NCBI RefSeq assembly: GCF_000002075.1
Contig: NW_004797486.1
Coordinates: forward strand, 564,883-628,882
Length of the DNA: 64,000 nt
Direction: 5' to 3'
Origin: Aplysia californica
Lineage: Eukaryota; Mollusca; Gastropoda; Aplysiida; Aplysiidae
Position numbers and translations under genes: made by a program. The notes beneath the pieces are model-generated. The model was not told the DNA's origin. It was given only the letters and a program-made list of their open reading frames with translations, and ran no database searches. Every line of letters begins with the position of its first letter. Position 1 is the stretch's first letter. Below are positions 25,601 to 34,238 of this stretch, in pieces.

Positions 25601-28434
25601 ATTTCTTCAAAGTGTCATTGAAATTGATCAGAAGATGACTGAGTTATTGCCCGGTGTGTTTGATGACAGTTTTAATTGCAGATTCAGAAAATAACCTTCA
25701 ATTGCTTCTAAATACTGTTGAGACTCAGCGTGAATGTGAAACGAAATGCATGGTAATATCCCCCCAAAGAAGCAGTAAACCCTAGTTGCAATCCCATAAG
25801 CAAGGAGAAAAGATTACACAAGTTCAACAATTTACATATCAAAGATATATCATATACATCCAACGCCAAATGTTCCACAAAATAAAACAAAGAAGCGTAG
25901 TAGCTAAAGCTTAGACAGTCTCAGTAAAAATGAGTCCAATCCTGAAAAATAAAATCATCTCAATGATTACCAAAACAAGGGTTCTAAAAGGCCATGTATG
26001 GTTAACCCTTCTATATGGCTGTGAATGCCAGACAAAAATTACCGATGAAAGTAAAAATAAAATAGAAGCAACAGAAATGTGGTTTCTCTGGAGACTTTTG
26101 AGAATTTTGTGGATAAAAAAGAAATTAAATTAGGAATTCCTGAAAGAGGCCCAGGTGGACCACTAAATAATTTTGATTAGAGCAATTAGGAAGTAACAAA
26201 TATGGCTTCTAAGACACCTGACTAGACAAAAGGGTTTTGAACATCTTGCTTTCTTTGGAAATATATAAAGCAAATGTGGCAGGGGCAGACTCAGAGAAAG
26301 ATATTTGGAAAATCTGAACAGATGGTTGACAGGGAAACACCAGGATAATCTGGGAATCTTTAAAGCTTCTGAGCCATGATCACCAATGTCTGTTTCAGAT
26401 CTGGCGCTGACGAGAATAAAAAATATGAAAATTTGAAAACAAGAATTTTTTAACTTCATTTTAAACATAACCTACGCAGTTTTTACCTGGAGCTGGGGTA
26501 ATGTCCCAATGACATACTCTCTGTAGTGCTCAAAGTCTGAACATGGGTTCCCTGTTAAATACCTACACAAAGAAAAGAATGTTTCAAATGGTTGACGTAA
26601 TTTTACCTTTGACACACATTTATATATTACATACTAAAAAGGTGTAATTTCCTAAACAAAGTACAAGCTGCTGTATGTAGCATGTCAGGTGAAGTGTGTT
26701 ATGAGATGTACTGTATCTTCGTACAGGGATCAATAAACTATATACCTATAAAGCTGCAGATGTTCCTTGCTTCCAGTACAAATGTTGCTGCCAACAAGGG
26801 TGAAAAAGACATTCCAAGTACATTTAAATTATTTCTAACACTTATCACCATATGAGTATGAGTATTTTCATAATGATGAAAATCATTTTTCACCAAAACA
26901 ATTAACTTAATATTTCTGGTGTTCATACTTATTGTGAAAATGTACCAAAATGTATACTGTACAGACACATGAAGAGATTCACACTTTGACAGTTCTAAAC
27001 CATAGAAATTGAAGAAAATTCAATCTATCTTTTAAATGTCCCAACTCTTTTAAACAGAATTTCAGACAGGACTGCTGTTTGGGAAAAATAATACTTTCAC
27101 ATACACATGTAATACTTACAGTTCTCTGAAGTGGTAGTTATTGCACAAAGATTCAACAGATGTGAGCTCGCCAACAAAGTTCACAGTCAAATCTAGTTTC
27201 CTCAATGATTCACAACCTGCCAAAAGAAACAGTGAACCAATTTGTCAGGTGAATCCATTGAATTTTTATTATTAAAAAGCATGAAAACTAAATTTATATT
27301 GATTGTATTCTTCTTAAAAGCATCAGACTGATGCAGCACTTTGACATTCTATGCACAAGATTTGAGTTTGATTCCTGAGTGAGAACTGGTTTCGTCTAAT
27401 AATATCCCCAAGCGTCTGCTGAGATGCTGCATCCCCGCTCAGCCTGATTTTTTTCCCACACAGATAGGGTCAAAGCAACCTCCGTGATGATCAAAATTAT
27501 GTTGATGGGGGTGTAAAAACACTGAGACTTACAAAATTGTATTTTCTTTCTTTACACAACTTCAAAGGTTTCTTTCAGTACCATTGGTAGTAGAAAATCT
27601 TTAAATGAAAAGGCAATTATAAAGAAAGGCCACTTCCATAGGTTAAAATTTTTTTTAAATAATATTGTTTTCAGTCTAAAGTCTCTTACCTTCTAAATTT
27701 TCAACCTTCTCAACATTATTCAAGGCTAAATTCAAGTATTCCAGCTTTTTGAGGCGGCTGACATTTTCTGAAAGAAAAATAAAGTTGTAGATGATTCTTA
27801 GTGAAGTGTACCACAGTAAAGAACTAGCTTGTTAAAAGTACATTAAAGAAGAAAAGAACATCAACCTGCTCAGTTTATGGAGTGTTAATTAATTCAGTAG
27901 TACTTAACATTGAGAATTTATACTCACCAAATTGGCAATATTTTAAAAAAGCTCAATACTATTTTAAGACAGCGCTTTTAGAGGATAACGTCATATCATT
28001 ATATGCAATTGACAGCTGACTAAATATTTTTCAAAATAAGCTTTTAACATGGATCGTCAACAACTACAAAACATTAGAGGGGCACTACAAAACCTAGTTT
28101 TCACAATATGAATTTTTACCTATTTTTGGTATCAGATTACTCTGAAGATACAGAATCTTGAGCTCTCGACACCATTTGTCCAGATGTTCAAGCCTGAGAA
28201 ACAGATCATAGATTGAAATAAATAAATATCTTCTCAACTGTTTCACTTACAGCGGATATAACACGACATATTTCGAAAAATTGCTTTGTGTCATTCTAAC
28301 CAAAAAATCATGAGCTTGAAGAGGATGCCTCCTTCTTCTGCTGAACTGTTATCTGAGCTGCTGCTTTTGGGGCCTTCTATGAAGAGGATAAAGCAGAGCA
28401 ACTGAGAAAGACGACGAAGATGATGATGTGATAT

Positions 28435-28474
<40 letters not shown>

Positions 28475-29097
28475 ATTGATGATGAAGTAGAAAACATTTC
28501 AATTCAGTTTCAATAAACTTAAAGTGCAAATATCTAAACATTTCTAAAGCAGTAAGTTATGGTGCCTTTTAACTTAAGTGCTCTCATAAAACATGCCCCT
28601 GTATGTTAAAAGGTTATATTCCAATCTTCTTTCTATCCATAAAGTATTTCACATTTTTTGCATGAAGAAGAAAGAAAAAAAGAAAAAGGAAATTATTATT
28701 ATTATTATTGTTGATATTATTATTACCATCATCATCATCATTATTATTAGTATCATTATTATCATTATTATTATTATATATATTATGTTATTACTATTAT
28801 TATTATTATTGAAATTGTCCCAGATGGTCACGATTGTTTCAGAGAAAAGTGGTTGCCTTGGACAGGTGGAAGTCTTGGGCCATGTTATTGTAACATTTAA
28901 AAAATACAAGGGGGGAGGTGGCGATCATTTGTCATTTGTACAGGTGATAGTCTTGGACAGGTGTACATAGGAGATGGTTCAACCATATTATATTCATATT
29001 TACCTTTCAATGTCTTGTTGATGCAATGAGACTTCCTCCAGAGAGGAAATTTGAAGTTCATTGTGCTCAGCCCTTTTACGTACAAGATCTTCTGTAA
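9033..29097 (-). CDS. DNAAF11: Dynein axonemal assembly factor 11 (LRRC6/tilB)
   Basis: This is a cytosolic factor that, with chaperone complexes, preassembles ciliary outer and inner dynein arms. Sixteen phase-matched exons (29004-29097, 28120-28193, 27690-27767, 27120-27216, 26487-26562, 23958-24008, 23492-23551, 22816-22958, 19746-19799, 17375-17464, 16670-16744, 15207-15266, 13392-13461, 12981-13076, 10155-10237, 9033-9219) encode 462 residues. Order: [17 protein letters not shown] start; five leucine-rich repeats (about residues 20-150) with LRR cap [15 protein letters not shown] and LPQLQWLDG; coiled-coil/acidic linker; [11 protein letters not shown] motif; [16 protein letters not shown]; a CS/p23-like beta domain (about 297-375) with [14 protein letters not shown] and [13 protein letters not shown]; and a C-terminal DDPDVPPLL, matching the DNPEVPPLI end of human LRRC6. 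All donors are GT. Only the initiator exon is uncertain. No inactivating change is seen, so the gene looks functional. Confidence 0.95.
10155..10237 (-). CDS. DNAAF11: DNAAF11 exon 16
   Basis: Basic, low-conservation tail ([15 protein letters not shown]...). Acceptor CTGTGCAG, donor CAG|GTAAGG; phase matches. Confidence 0.85.
11010..11110 (+). mobile_element. Decayed tRNA-like SINE head
   Basis: A box-like TGGTGTAGCAATTAGGC and B box-like GACGTGAGTTTAATTCCC at tRNA spacing, in a DNAAF11 intron. Too decayed for a tRNA gene. Confidence 0.45.
11404..12400 (+). mobile_element. Tc1-like transposase relic
   Basis: A cut-and-paste DNA transposon transposase, antisense inside the DNAAF11 intron between exons 15 and 16. 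From ATG at 11404 it shows an N-terminal helix-turn-helix ([14 protein letters not shown]), then [11 protein letters not shown], the first catalytic Asp in VIFSDESRF, the second in [18 protein letters not shown] (near 12134) and the Glu in [20 protein letters not shown] (near 12255), a DD34E-like layout. It is dead: two TGA stops occur before 11585, and a run of seven Ts near 12107-12113 shifts the frame with further stops. Candidate inverted ends (GAAAAAGTAACACC near 11118; its partner near 12613) are weak, so the full borders are not set. Confidence 0.88.
12981..13076 (-). CDS. DNAAF11: DNAAF11 exon 15
   Basis: 32 codons including [10 protein letters not shown] and [18 protein letters not shown], nearly identical to human in the [11 protein letters not shown] run. 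Confidence 0.93.
13392..13461 (-). CDS. DNAAF11: DNAAF11 exon 14
   Basis: Encodes [20 protein letters not shown] then RGK, the CS-like core. Confidence 0.92.
13879..13954. repeat. (ATG)n microsatellite
   Basis: About 25 ATG units in a DNAAF11 intron. Long Met, His or Ile runs in translation are artefacts of this array. Confidence 0.95.
14220..14942. mobile_element. TTAA-type MITE, 723 bp
   Basis: TTAAGGCCACAC at the left and GTGTAGCCTTAA at the right are inverted ends (one mismatch) that include the TTAA target. The interior is AT-rich and non-coding. Confidence 0.55.
15207..15266 (-). CDS. DNAAF11: DNAAF11 exon 13
   Basis: Encodes [19 protein letters not shown], the first strands of the CS-like domain. 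Confidence 0.92.
15592..15925 (+). mobile_element. SINE-A copy, diverged
   Basis: It aligns along its length with 36799-37141: a decayed tRNA head, CCTTTGGGAAAGG-like segment, CTTGCACTATAC, GTCTGCTGGAGTAATAATAT, and end CTATATAAATGTTATCTATT with an ATT tail. The many differences suggest an old copy. Confidence 0.8.
15945..16075 (+). mobile_element. SINE-B 3' fragment
   Basis: TTGACAGGCAGGTTCAAAAC and TCCTAAATGATGTAAG...GTTGATGGAGGCATAGAAAC match the body of other SINE-B copies. Confidence 0.45.
16670..16744 (-). CDS. DNAAF11: DNAAF11 exon 12
   Basis: Encodes [19 protein letters not shown], the segment just before the CS-like domain. Confidence 0.92.
17375..17464 (-). CDS. DNAAF11: DNAAF11 exon 11
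   Basis: Encodes [20 protein letters not shown] and a basic helix, matching FWN...FTPESRLE of human LRRC6. Confidence 0.92.
18540..18595 (-). mobile_element. SINE-C 3' fragment
   Basis: Reverse complement of the SINE-C end: GTTTTACAGCACTCGCAACT then GCATAAGGTTATATGAGCG. Confidence 0.6.
18881..18922. repeat. (GA)n microsatellite
   Basis: Uninterrupted GA repeat, about 20 units, in a DNAAF11 intron. Confidence 0.95.
19746..19799 (-). CDS. DNAAF11: DNAAF11 exon 10
   Basis: A short lysine/glutamate linker exon ([18 protein letters not shown]). Its sequence is not diagnostic, but its phase joins the exons on both sides. Confidence 0.8.
   Translation of the reverse strand, partial: RQERCQERRKVSRGKSG
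19892..19960. repeat. (CT)n microsatellite next to the assembly gap
   Basis: Over 30 CT units running into the N block, a likely cause of the gap. Confidence 0.95.
19962..20061. other. Assembly gap (100 N)
   Basis: Exactly 100 Ns, the usual placeholder for a gap of unknown size, between a CT tract and a CA tract. The true length is unknown. Confidence 0.98.
20062..20097. repeat. (CA)n microsatellite
   Basis: CA dinucleotide array directly after the gap. Confidence 0.95.
20622..20764 (+). CDS. Possible plus-strand exon of unknown gene
   Basis: A strong acceptor (CTTTTTCTTTCCCAG) and a donor (CTCAAG|GTAATT) bracket 143 bases inside a DNAAF11 intron, on the opposite strand. One frame reads [20 protein letters not shown] and ends NEDSS with TGA; another is glutamine-rich and ends in TAG. 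No partner exon was found. It could be the last coding exon of a nested gene or simply a CAG-rich chance match. Confidence 0.2.
21672..21715. repeat. (TAG)n microsatellite
   Basis: About 13 trinucleotide units, followed by TTG-rich sequence to about 21765. Confidence 0.9.
21977..22005. repeat. (GT)n microsatellite
   Basis: GT array followed by a G run. Confidence 0.9.
22559..22628. repeat. (CT)n microsatellite
   Basis: About 35 CT units in the DNAAF11 intron just 3' of exon 9. Confidence 0.95.
22816..22958 (-). CDS. DNAAF11: DNAAF11 exon 9
   Basis: Alanine/lysine coiled-coil, an acidic linker, then the diagnostic [14 protein letters not shown]. Confidence 0.93.
23445..23490. repeat. 23-bp tandem duplication at the DNAAF11 exon 8 donor
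   Basis: Two exact copies of a 23-bp unit (TACTGCTTAGTAAGCATTAC then TCA); the second abuts the donor of exon 8. Confidence 0.95.
23492..23551 (-). CDS. DNAAF11: DNAAF11 exon 8
   Basis: 20 codons starting [20 protein letters not shown], the start of the coiled-coil. The donor GTGAGTAATGC lies at one end of a 23-bp tandem duplication. Confidence 0.9.
23958..24008 (-). CDS. DNAAF11: DNAAF11 exon 7
   Basis: A 17-codon phase-0 exon reading [17 protein letters not shown], matching WLDG..IEPSERI.ALQ of human LRRC6. Confidence 0.92.
24688..25655 (+). mobile_element. Mariner/Tc1-superfamily relic with long inverted repeats
   Basis: The left end is TA then CAGGGTGTCTAAAAAAAGGG. The first ~200 bases and the last ~180 bases are inverted repeats of each other (AACTCAGACATTAATG against AACTCAGTCATCTTC; AAATTCAACCAGAGGGACATC against AAATTCAACCAGGAAGACATC). 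The interior keeps decayed transposase: [16 protein letters not shown], then [20 protein letters not shown], then a PNLSPLD.YLW stretch, matching the FQQDGATPH...SPDLNPLDFFLWG region of mariner-like DDE proteins. Multiple stops and a missing 5' half show an internally deleted, dead copy. It lies in a DNAAF11 intron; a second copy is at 50130-51712. Confidence 0.75.
25925..26425 (+). mobile_element. LINE 3' end relic (reverse transcriptase C-terminus)
   Basis: Translation gives [20 protein letters not shown], then [16 protein letters not shown], then [10 protein letters not shown] and a [16 protein letters not shown] stretch. These match the C-terminal part of LINE endonuclease/reverse transcriptases (VLLYGCETW, RRML.I.WT, GRGRQR). 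Stops are frequent. It lies in a DNAAF11 intron, antisense to the gene. Confidence 0.8.
26487..26562 (-). CDS. DNAAF11: DNAAF11 exon 6
   Basis: Encodes [17 protein letters not shown] and IGTLPQLQ, the LRR cap. Confidence 0.93.
27120..27216 (-). CDS. DNAAF11: DNAAF11 exon 5
   Basis: Encodes [18 protein letters not shown] and [14 protein letters not shown], repeats three and four. Confidence 0.93.
27320..27545 (+). mobile_element. Decayed SINE-B copy
   Basis: A weak tRNA-like head with GATTTGAGTTTGATTCCTGA, and a body ending GTTGATGGGGGTGTAAAAAC. Confidence 0.45.
27690..27767 (-). CDS. DNAAF11: DNAAF11 exon 4
   Basis: Encodes [20 protein letters not shown] then KVENLE, the second repeat. Confidence 0.93.
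28120..28193 (-). CDS. DNAAF11: DNAAF11 exon 3
   Basis: Encodes [18 protein letters not shown] then SNLIPKI, the first clear leucine-rich repeat. It joins its neighbours in phase. Confidence 0.93.
28434..28474. repeat. (TGA)n microsatellite
   Basis: About 13 TGA units within a DNAAF11 intron. Confidence 0.9.
28692..28812. repeat. (ATT)n-rich tract
   Basis: Interrupted ATT/ATC trinucleotides over about 120 bases; the isoleucine-rich open frame here is an artefact. Confidence 0.85.
29004..29097 (-). CDS. DNAAF11: DNAAF11 exon 2
   Basis: Acceptor ATCATCAG, donor AAAG|GTAAAT. It encodes the conserved N-terminal cap [17 protein letters not shown] and [14 protein letters not shown]. Confidence 0.93.
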
Positions 29098-29138
29098 CTG
29101 ATGATGAAAAAAGTATGTTGAATCATGTTTAAATTCGG

Positions 29139-29178
29139 TAAAAGTTTTACGGAGCTTGCAAATGCATAACGTCAGCAA
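29139..29178 (-). mobile_element. SINE-C end fragment
   Basis: TAAAAGTTTTACGGAGCTTG then CAAATGCATAACGTC is the reverse complement of the SINE-C terminus. Confidence 0.5.
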
Positions 29179-29249
29179 TCTGTTGAAACCTTGTGAACTC
29201 AAATTTCAATATTTCACAGGAGAGACAAAAAAGCTGTCTAACATTGTTA

Positions 29250-31010
29250 ATGTTAACACTTGCGCGATAAAATTTTGTCAATGACTTGTGATGGGCCTTG
29301 GATAAAATCCTGCAAAGAAGTTTGTGTTTTACCGGAGCACATTATTACACAATTTGAGTTAGCAACAAAATATCCCTTGGTTAGCGAGGTTCTCCATCTC
29401 CAGCCCTGCTCAAATGAACCTGCAAGTTTAGTACAGCCCAACACATGACTTTCAGTTGCTCCACTCGGACCCTCACTATCTTTGGGCATCTTTTGGAAGT
29501 GTGTTCTTCTATGGTTTGACTTGTTGATGGACCCCTTATATGCTATTTCAAATTTCCTCGACAGATGTTTTAAACGTTTCTAGAGCTTGTTGGGCTGCTA
29601 TAGGCATTGTGCTTCTGTCTTGGAGGATCCCATACACAACATCAACGTGTAAGAACACTTTGTGAAAAAGTGCAAAAAGAAGAGGATTGTATCACTCTTT
29701 AATACACATACAAAAGACCATATGCTTCGTGGGTGGTATTAATATTATATCGTTCCAGTGCTCAGACTGAATTTCTTCAAGACAGAGCTGGATCTCACCT
29801 TTCCAAGTGAAGACTGTGCTAATAAGTCAAGACTGAAAATTCCACCGTTTCAGACAGCCGTAGAATATTCCGGTGACGAACATGTATGAGAATGTCGATG
29901 CCTTTTGTAGAGTGGGCAAAAATGTCGAAAAACCTGCAGCCTTAGCGAAACTGCTTTAAAACAAGATTCAGCTGATGCACATAGCAATGAACAAAGACAT
30001 CATGAGGGGAAAATTGGCACATAGGAGTCTGTACACCAGAGACTCTAACGCTCATATAATGCCCATCTTGTAGGTCAGAGCGATCAGCTTCTCCTCGACA
30101 CTGAATGGTTCTAAACCTTCTTTTAAGGTTGAAACAAGCCCTGATAAAGTTCTGTCTTTGGCTTCACAAAACTTTAGAAACCGCTCTACCAGTTTTACGT
30201 CCTTAATATTATACCTCAGAATGATCCCAAACTGTGACAAATGACCTGCATCAGTTGCTCCGTCAGCCTGAACAGAAACAAAGTTGGTGGAGCATTTGTC
30301 TTTTTACAGTTCTTTGGGGTATATTTTGAAAATACAGTCCAGCAGTTCCTTTAGTATTATTTTGGAAGTATATTTTGCAACAGCAGCGCTTTGCAGATGA
30401 CCAAACAGTATCCTGTCAGTGTTAGCGTCTCTGTGCAGTAAAGAAAGAAAGATACCTCTGTTCTCCCGACAAATCACCTTCTTCACAGCCGCGAAGGGCG
30501 AGTTCATGAGTTCCACAGAACAAAGTATGCGTCTTTTCTTTCTCAAATGTTCGATATAGTGAAACGTTGCAATGCGAAGACGAACATCTAGCTGCGCTGT
30601 TGTGTCTACTTGTCTGAAAGTGTGATGCATTGTTGACGTGCGCTCTTGATGTCTCGTGTCTTTAATGCTTCGTTTCACATGGGACAAGATCAGTAAAACC
30701 TGTCTTAGACCACTTGGCGTCCTCAGTTCCAAAAAGGAGACAATAGAAACATTTACAGTGAGTATTTGCTAACGCTGACAATAAGCCACTCCACTGTTTC
30801 GCAAAGATCCATTTTAAAAACGCGATTGCATCTTTTTGCCGGGTTGTATTATTTTGATATATCTTTGGGTTGATGAGGGCCTATAAAATTCTTTCACTTT
30901 CTTCTTGTCACTTTGGCTTAAAGAACTGAATTTTGCAAGCAAAAAATCGACTTCATTTATCCTGCATTGGAATAGCACACCCAAGTAATAAAACTTTCAC
31001 CACCACATCA
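29250..31010 (-). mobile_element. hAT-like (DUF4371/ZMYM1-type) transposase relic
   Basis: Read on the minus strand it gives TFRQVDTTAQLDVRLRIATF, YIEHLRKKRRILCSVELMN, KGTSK-like YTSKIILKELLDCIFKIY, then LSQFGIILRYN..., ERFLKFCEAKDRTLSGLV and EEKLIALTYKMG, then FVHCYVHQLNLVLKQ and ELISTVFTWKGEIQLCLEEI-like stretches. This order matches DUF4371 proteins of the hAT group (bait for RNase H-like and dimerisation regions). At least several stops and shifts interrupt it and the conserved DE.TD reads DGATD, so it is dead. It lies immediately upstream of DNAAF11 exon 2. Confidence 0.75.
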
Positions 31011-31028
31011 TTCCAAGTAAGGTTTTAC

Positions 31029-31035
31029 TGGACAT
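31029..31035 (-). CDS. DNAAF11: Candidate DNAAF11 initiator exon (coding part ATG TCC A)
   Basis: Exon 2 begins in phase 1 and needs an upstream ATG ending in A. On the minus strand GTCACCATGTCCA|GTAAAAC offers a strong start context, the right phase (A|TT makes Ile) and a GT donor, giving M-S-I-T-E-D. It lies at the edge of a hAT relic and could be chance; a true first exon could lie farther upstream. Confidence 0.3.
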
Positions 31036-31599
31036 GGTGACCTATTTACGTCAAGTTGATCTCGCTCAAGTTCAGCACCACAGAGGTGGGGCTGGATATA
31101 TGGCAAGACAATGGATCAATCGCACATCACTGTGAGCACTCCAGTGGATTACTCCGAAGCTGTCATGATACGAGCACTGGATTGTGTAAGGTGTCGTGAA
31201 CTGGACTGGTTTCACATTATTTTTAGACTGCCTCTGTGGGCTTTGTTCGGCTGGTGCACATTGAGATTGTGCCGCCTTATAATATTTATGTACTATGAAA
31301 CTCGCTCTAAACGTCACAAATGTTTGGGTGAGCCCATAGAGCATTATTCGAGTTAGAATAGATTACCACTACTGAACATGCTATTTATTACTTGAGTGAA
31401 ACACCAGGACTTGGTATGGTATAGTAAATGCTGTAGAGTGCTACAGATACTCTAATGACCGATTAGGCTCTGGCGAGGAAAATTGATTGGATAGTGGATG
31501 TTAAAGGTTCTTTTATTGTCTCTGTGTGGGTGTTGTGTGCATTAAAAATTTTGGGGTGGCAGTGCACGACCATGCTTTAAAGTTCGGATTAACAATGGA

Positions 31600-32070
31600 G
31601 AATAAATTCTAAAAGTTAGAGCATTTAAAATATTTTCTTCGGGTCTCCCTTCAGTTTGGACATTCTGTTAGGATGTGCCTGACCATAAAGTCAGTGTCGC
31701 ACCTGACACAAAATGATTTTTTCTTTCTCTGCAGGAGGTGTTTCAGGGAGGTATGTCTAAAACATGATCTTGTTAAAATATCTTCGTCTCCTTTGAGAGA
31801 CCCGAAGGTTTTCTTGGACCCAACTTGGGCAATACAATGTGGAGTTGATTACTCAGCCGTTCCCTCCATTGCTCCTCCCACTGACTGGAGGTATAGCTTT
31901 TGACCTTATTTTTTAAAGACTGTCTGCTGGAAGGCGTTCCCGTTGATCCCTACAAGGGGAGGGGAGAATAATTTCTTCACCAGAAGATCTACCTGTCTGT
32001 TTCCTTGGATGCTGAAAGGCTAGGTAGACATGCAGATACAATAAGCTTTCCCGATTCTGTCAAGGAGTGA
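31600..32070 (-). mobile_element. LINE relic: RNase H end and Cys/His C-terminus
   Basis: Minus-strand reading gives GNRQVDLLVKKLF (compare GNE.AD..AK of RNase H), then GDEDILTRSCFRHTSLKHLL, then CVRCDTDFMVRHILTECPN, which matches the LTRLRIGHT...C..C...LTVKHIL.ECP ending of RNase-H-bearing LINEs of the I/Jockey groups. Stops break the frame. Confidence 0.65.
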
Positions 32071-32753
32071 ATCTTCAACTGTAAAAAAACTATTTAAGGG
32101 TTTCAGAGTGAATTTTGTGAGGTAAGTGAAGTAAGACAAGGAATAAGACAGGATCAGAAAAGATGATTTGGGAGAATTTTCTCCTACTGCAGTGGCCTCT
32201 GCTGAAAAAATGGAGGCATCACGATGAAGCTTCCTCTGTTGAGTGTTGTTCCTGGATAGGGCAGTGGTGCCTCCCCAAAGTCAATATTCATAACGTTAAA
32301 ATTTTTAATGTTTTTTCATTGATTACTCAAACGGCATCATTACTTTCATTCGTAACGGAAATACATACTGCGAACCATGATGAATTCAATATCATGCGAA
32401 CAGGAGAAAATCCTTTTCAGATAGACTGCAATCGTCGTCAGAGACGCCAAAATAGTTAAAATATGTACTTCCGGTAGAAATACAGTTATGTATTTTTTAA
32501 AAGTATGACCGGCGTTCGGCGGTCAGGGCACTTGGGAAACTCCAGTTACAACATATTTGTTTACATTGTGGCAACATGATCGTAAAATTAATGAAATAAA
32601 GGATTTCATGAATTTGGTACATTGGACTGATTGGGACTTTTTGGCTTTCAAGGAAAAGGTAACAGAGTCGTGCTGTGAGTAGGTGTTTTTTTTCTGTCTC
32701 TAAGACAAGAAACAATTATACAAACTATTATAGATTTAGTCTATATCTAGATT

Positions 32754-32797
32754 AGATCTAGATCTAGATCTAGATCTAGATCTAGATCTAGATCTAG
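32754..32797. repeat. AGATCT hexamer array
   Basis: Seven perfect AGATCT units; decayed runs of the same hexamer continue to about 33025. The unit is its own reverse complement, so the strand could fold on itself. Confidence 0.95.
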
Positions 32798-33125
32798 TAG
32801 TTAGTAGTTTATAATAATAAGGAAATGAATTTAAATCTAGAATCTAGATCTAATCTAGATCTAGATCTAGATATCTAGATCTATATAAAAATAAAATGTC
32901 TTAGATTAGATCTAAATATCTACCAATAATGTTTTCTAGATTCTAGACTCTAGTATATAAATAAAGAAAATGTATCATTAGTATTAGATCTAGATCTAGA
33001 TCTAGATTTTGATCAAATCTAGAATCTAGTACCGTGCATTTAGTCACCCAGCAAAAACAAATCCTTCATGTAAAAATTAAAATCCCTCCGCGCCCCGCCC
33101 CCACTCCCCATTCACACCTTACACA

Positions 33126-33222
33126 CAGACACACACACACACACACATGCATGCACACTCACACACACACACGCACACCCACACATGCACACTCACACAC
33201 ACACACACAGGCACACACATAT
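33126..33222. repeat. (AC)n microsatellite, interrupted
   Basis: CA/TG-rich array with GCATGC interruptions. Confidence 0.9.
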
Positions 33223-33227
33223 ATATA

Positions 33228-33446
33228 CGGGCCACTCCATTCGCAATTATTATCAAAAAATCTCGAGAACGAAAGCCGTTAAGAAATAAAGTTCAAGTTT
33301 ATTTTCCCGAAAGTTCTGAGAAATACAGCCGGCCTTTAATTATACTACGGGGTCTACCGGTAGTTCTGAAAGAACTTGCTCAGGAAATCAACAGGAGATT
33401 TAGTATTATAAATAATCATATAGATCTAGAGGCAGAGGCATCATAG
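33228..33446 (+). CDS. Unidentified 72-codon coherent reading frame
   Basis: After the CA array the frame reads ATPFAIIIKKSRERKPLRNK, VQVYFPESSEKYSRPLIIL, RGLPVVLKELAQEINRRF and ends EAEAS with TAG. Balanced composition and the pattern V.V.FP...I.LRG...V..L..EI look like real protein, faintly like a KH repeat of the vigilin type, but I cannot identify it. There is no start or convincing splice site, so it may be a fragment of a transposed or retrocopied exon. Confidence 0.2.
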   Translation, partial: RATPFAIIIKKSRERKPLRNKVQVYFPESSEKYSRPLIILRGLPVVLKELAQEINRRFSIINNHIDLEAEAS

Positions 33447-34159
33447 TAAGCTACATCTGCACCATCATGGTAAGATTGGATAACAACAAAATTTTCAATT
33501 TTGCTTTTTTTCCCTGCAAAATGTTTTCTCCAAGTCAAAGCATGTCATATCGTCGACCAGCTGATGATGAATTTATAGCCCCTCATGTCACTTACAAGCC
33601 AAATGCGAATCTGCGATTAGTTTTACTATAGAAGCGCAGAATACAACCTATTTGTCATTATGGTTCTCACACTTTCCACAGCATGATGAACAGGGTTTTG
33701 ATGCCACAACAGCATTCTGGCTCCTTTGCAGAGTAAGAAAAAATTACGAACAGGGTGACTTGCAACATGATAAGTACTTGGCTGAGGACAACTGTTGTAA
33801 ATAAATGTGATCTCAGACATATTTTTGACTGATACAGTGGACTTCGAATGAGTTGATGTTGTCGGGGAATGCCCTCCCTTTTGCACTCACCAAATATAGA
33901 ACTGTCTGTATAGATAAAAACATACCATAATAACATCTTCATGAAGAGCCCTGAAACACCATTCACTTCTTTATGTGGGTGCTCTTAGAAAATAATATAC
34001 ATGTATGTATCTTGCTTTCCCTATCACTCACAGTTCAAGTTCTCTCATGAAATATAATGTCACTCGGGAAAGGGTTAAAAATATATATGACTTTAAAATG
34101 GCAAACACTGTTTATTTTCCTATGTCTGGTCTATTTTGGGTTCATGATATTATTTCCTA

Positions 34160-34160
34160 T

Positions 34161-34236
<76 letters not shown>
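34160..34236. repeat. (TA)n microsatellite
   Basis: Near-pure TA repeat with one interruption. Confidence 0.95.

Positions 34237-34238
<2 letters not shown>

Noticed and set aside
28593-28970. 125-codon Ile-rich frame
   Set aside because: ATT microsatellite translation.
31081-31245. hAT-type ends around CAGAGGTGGGG
   Set aside because: Orientation does not fit the hAT relic to its left, and the inverted partner near 31228 is too weak.
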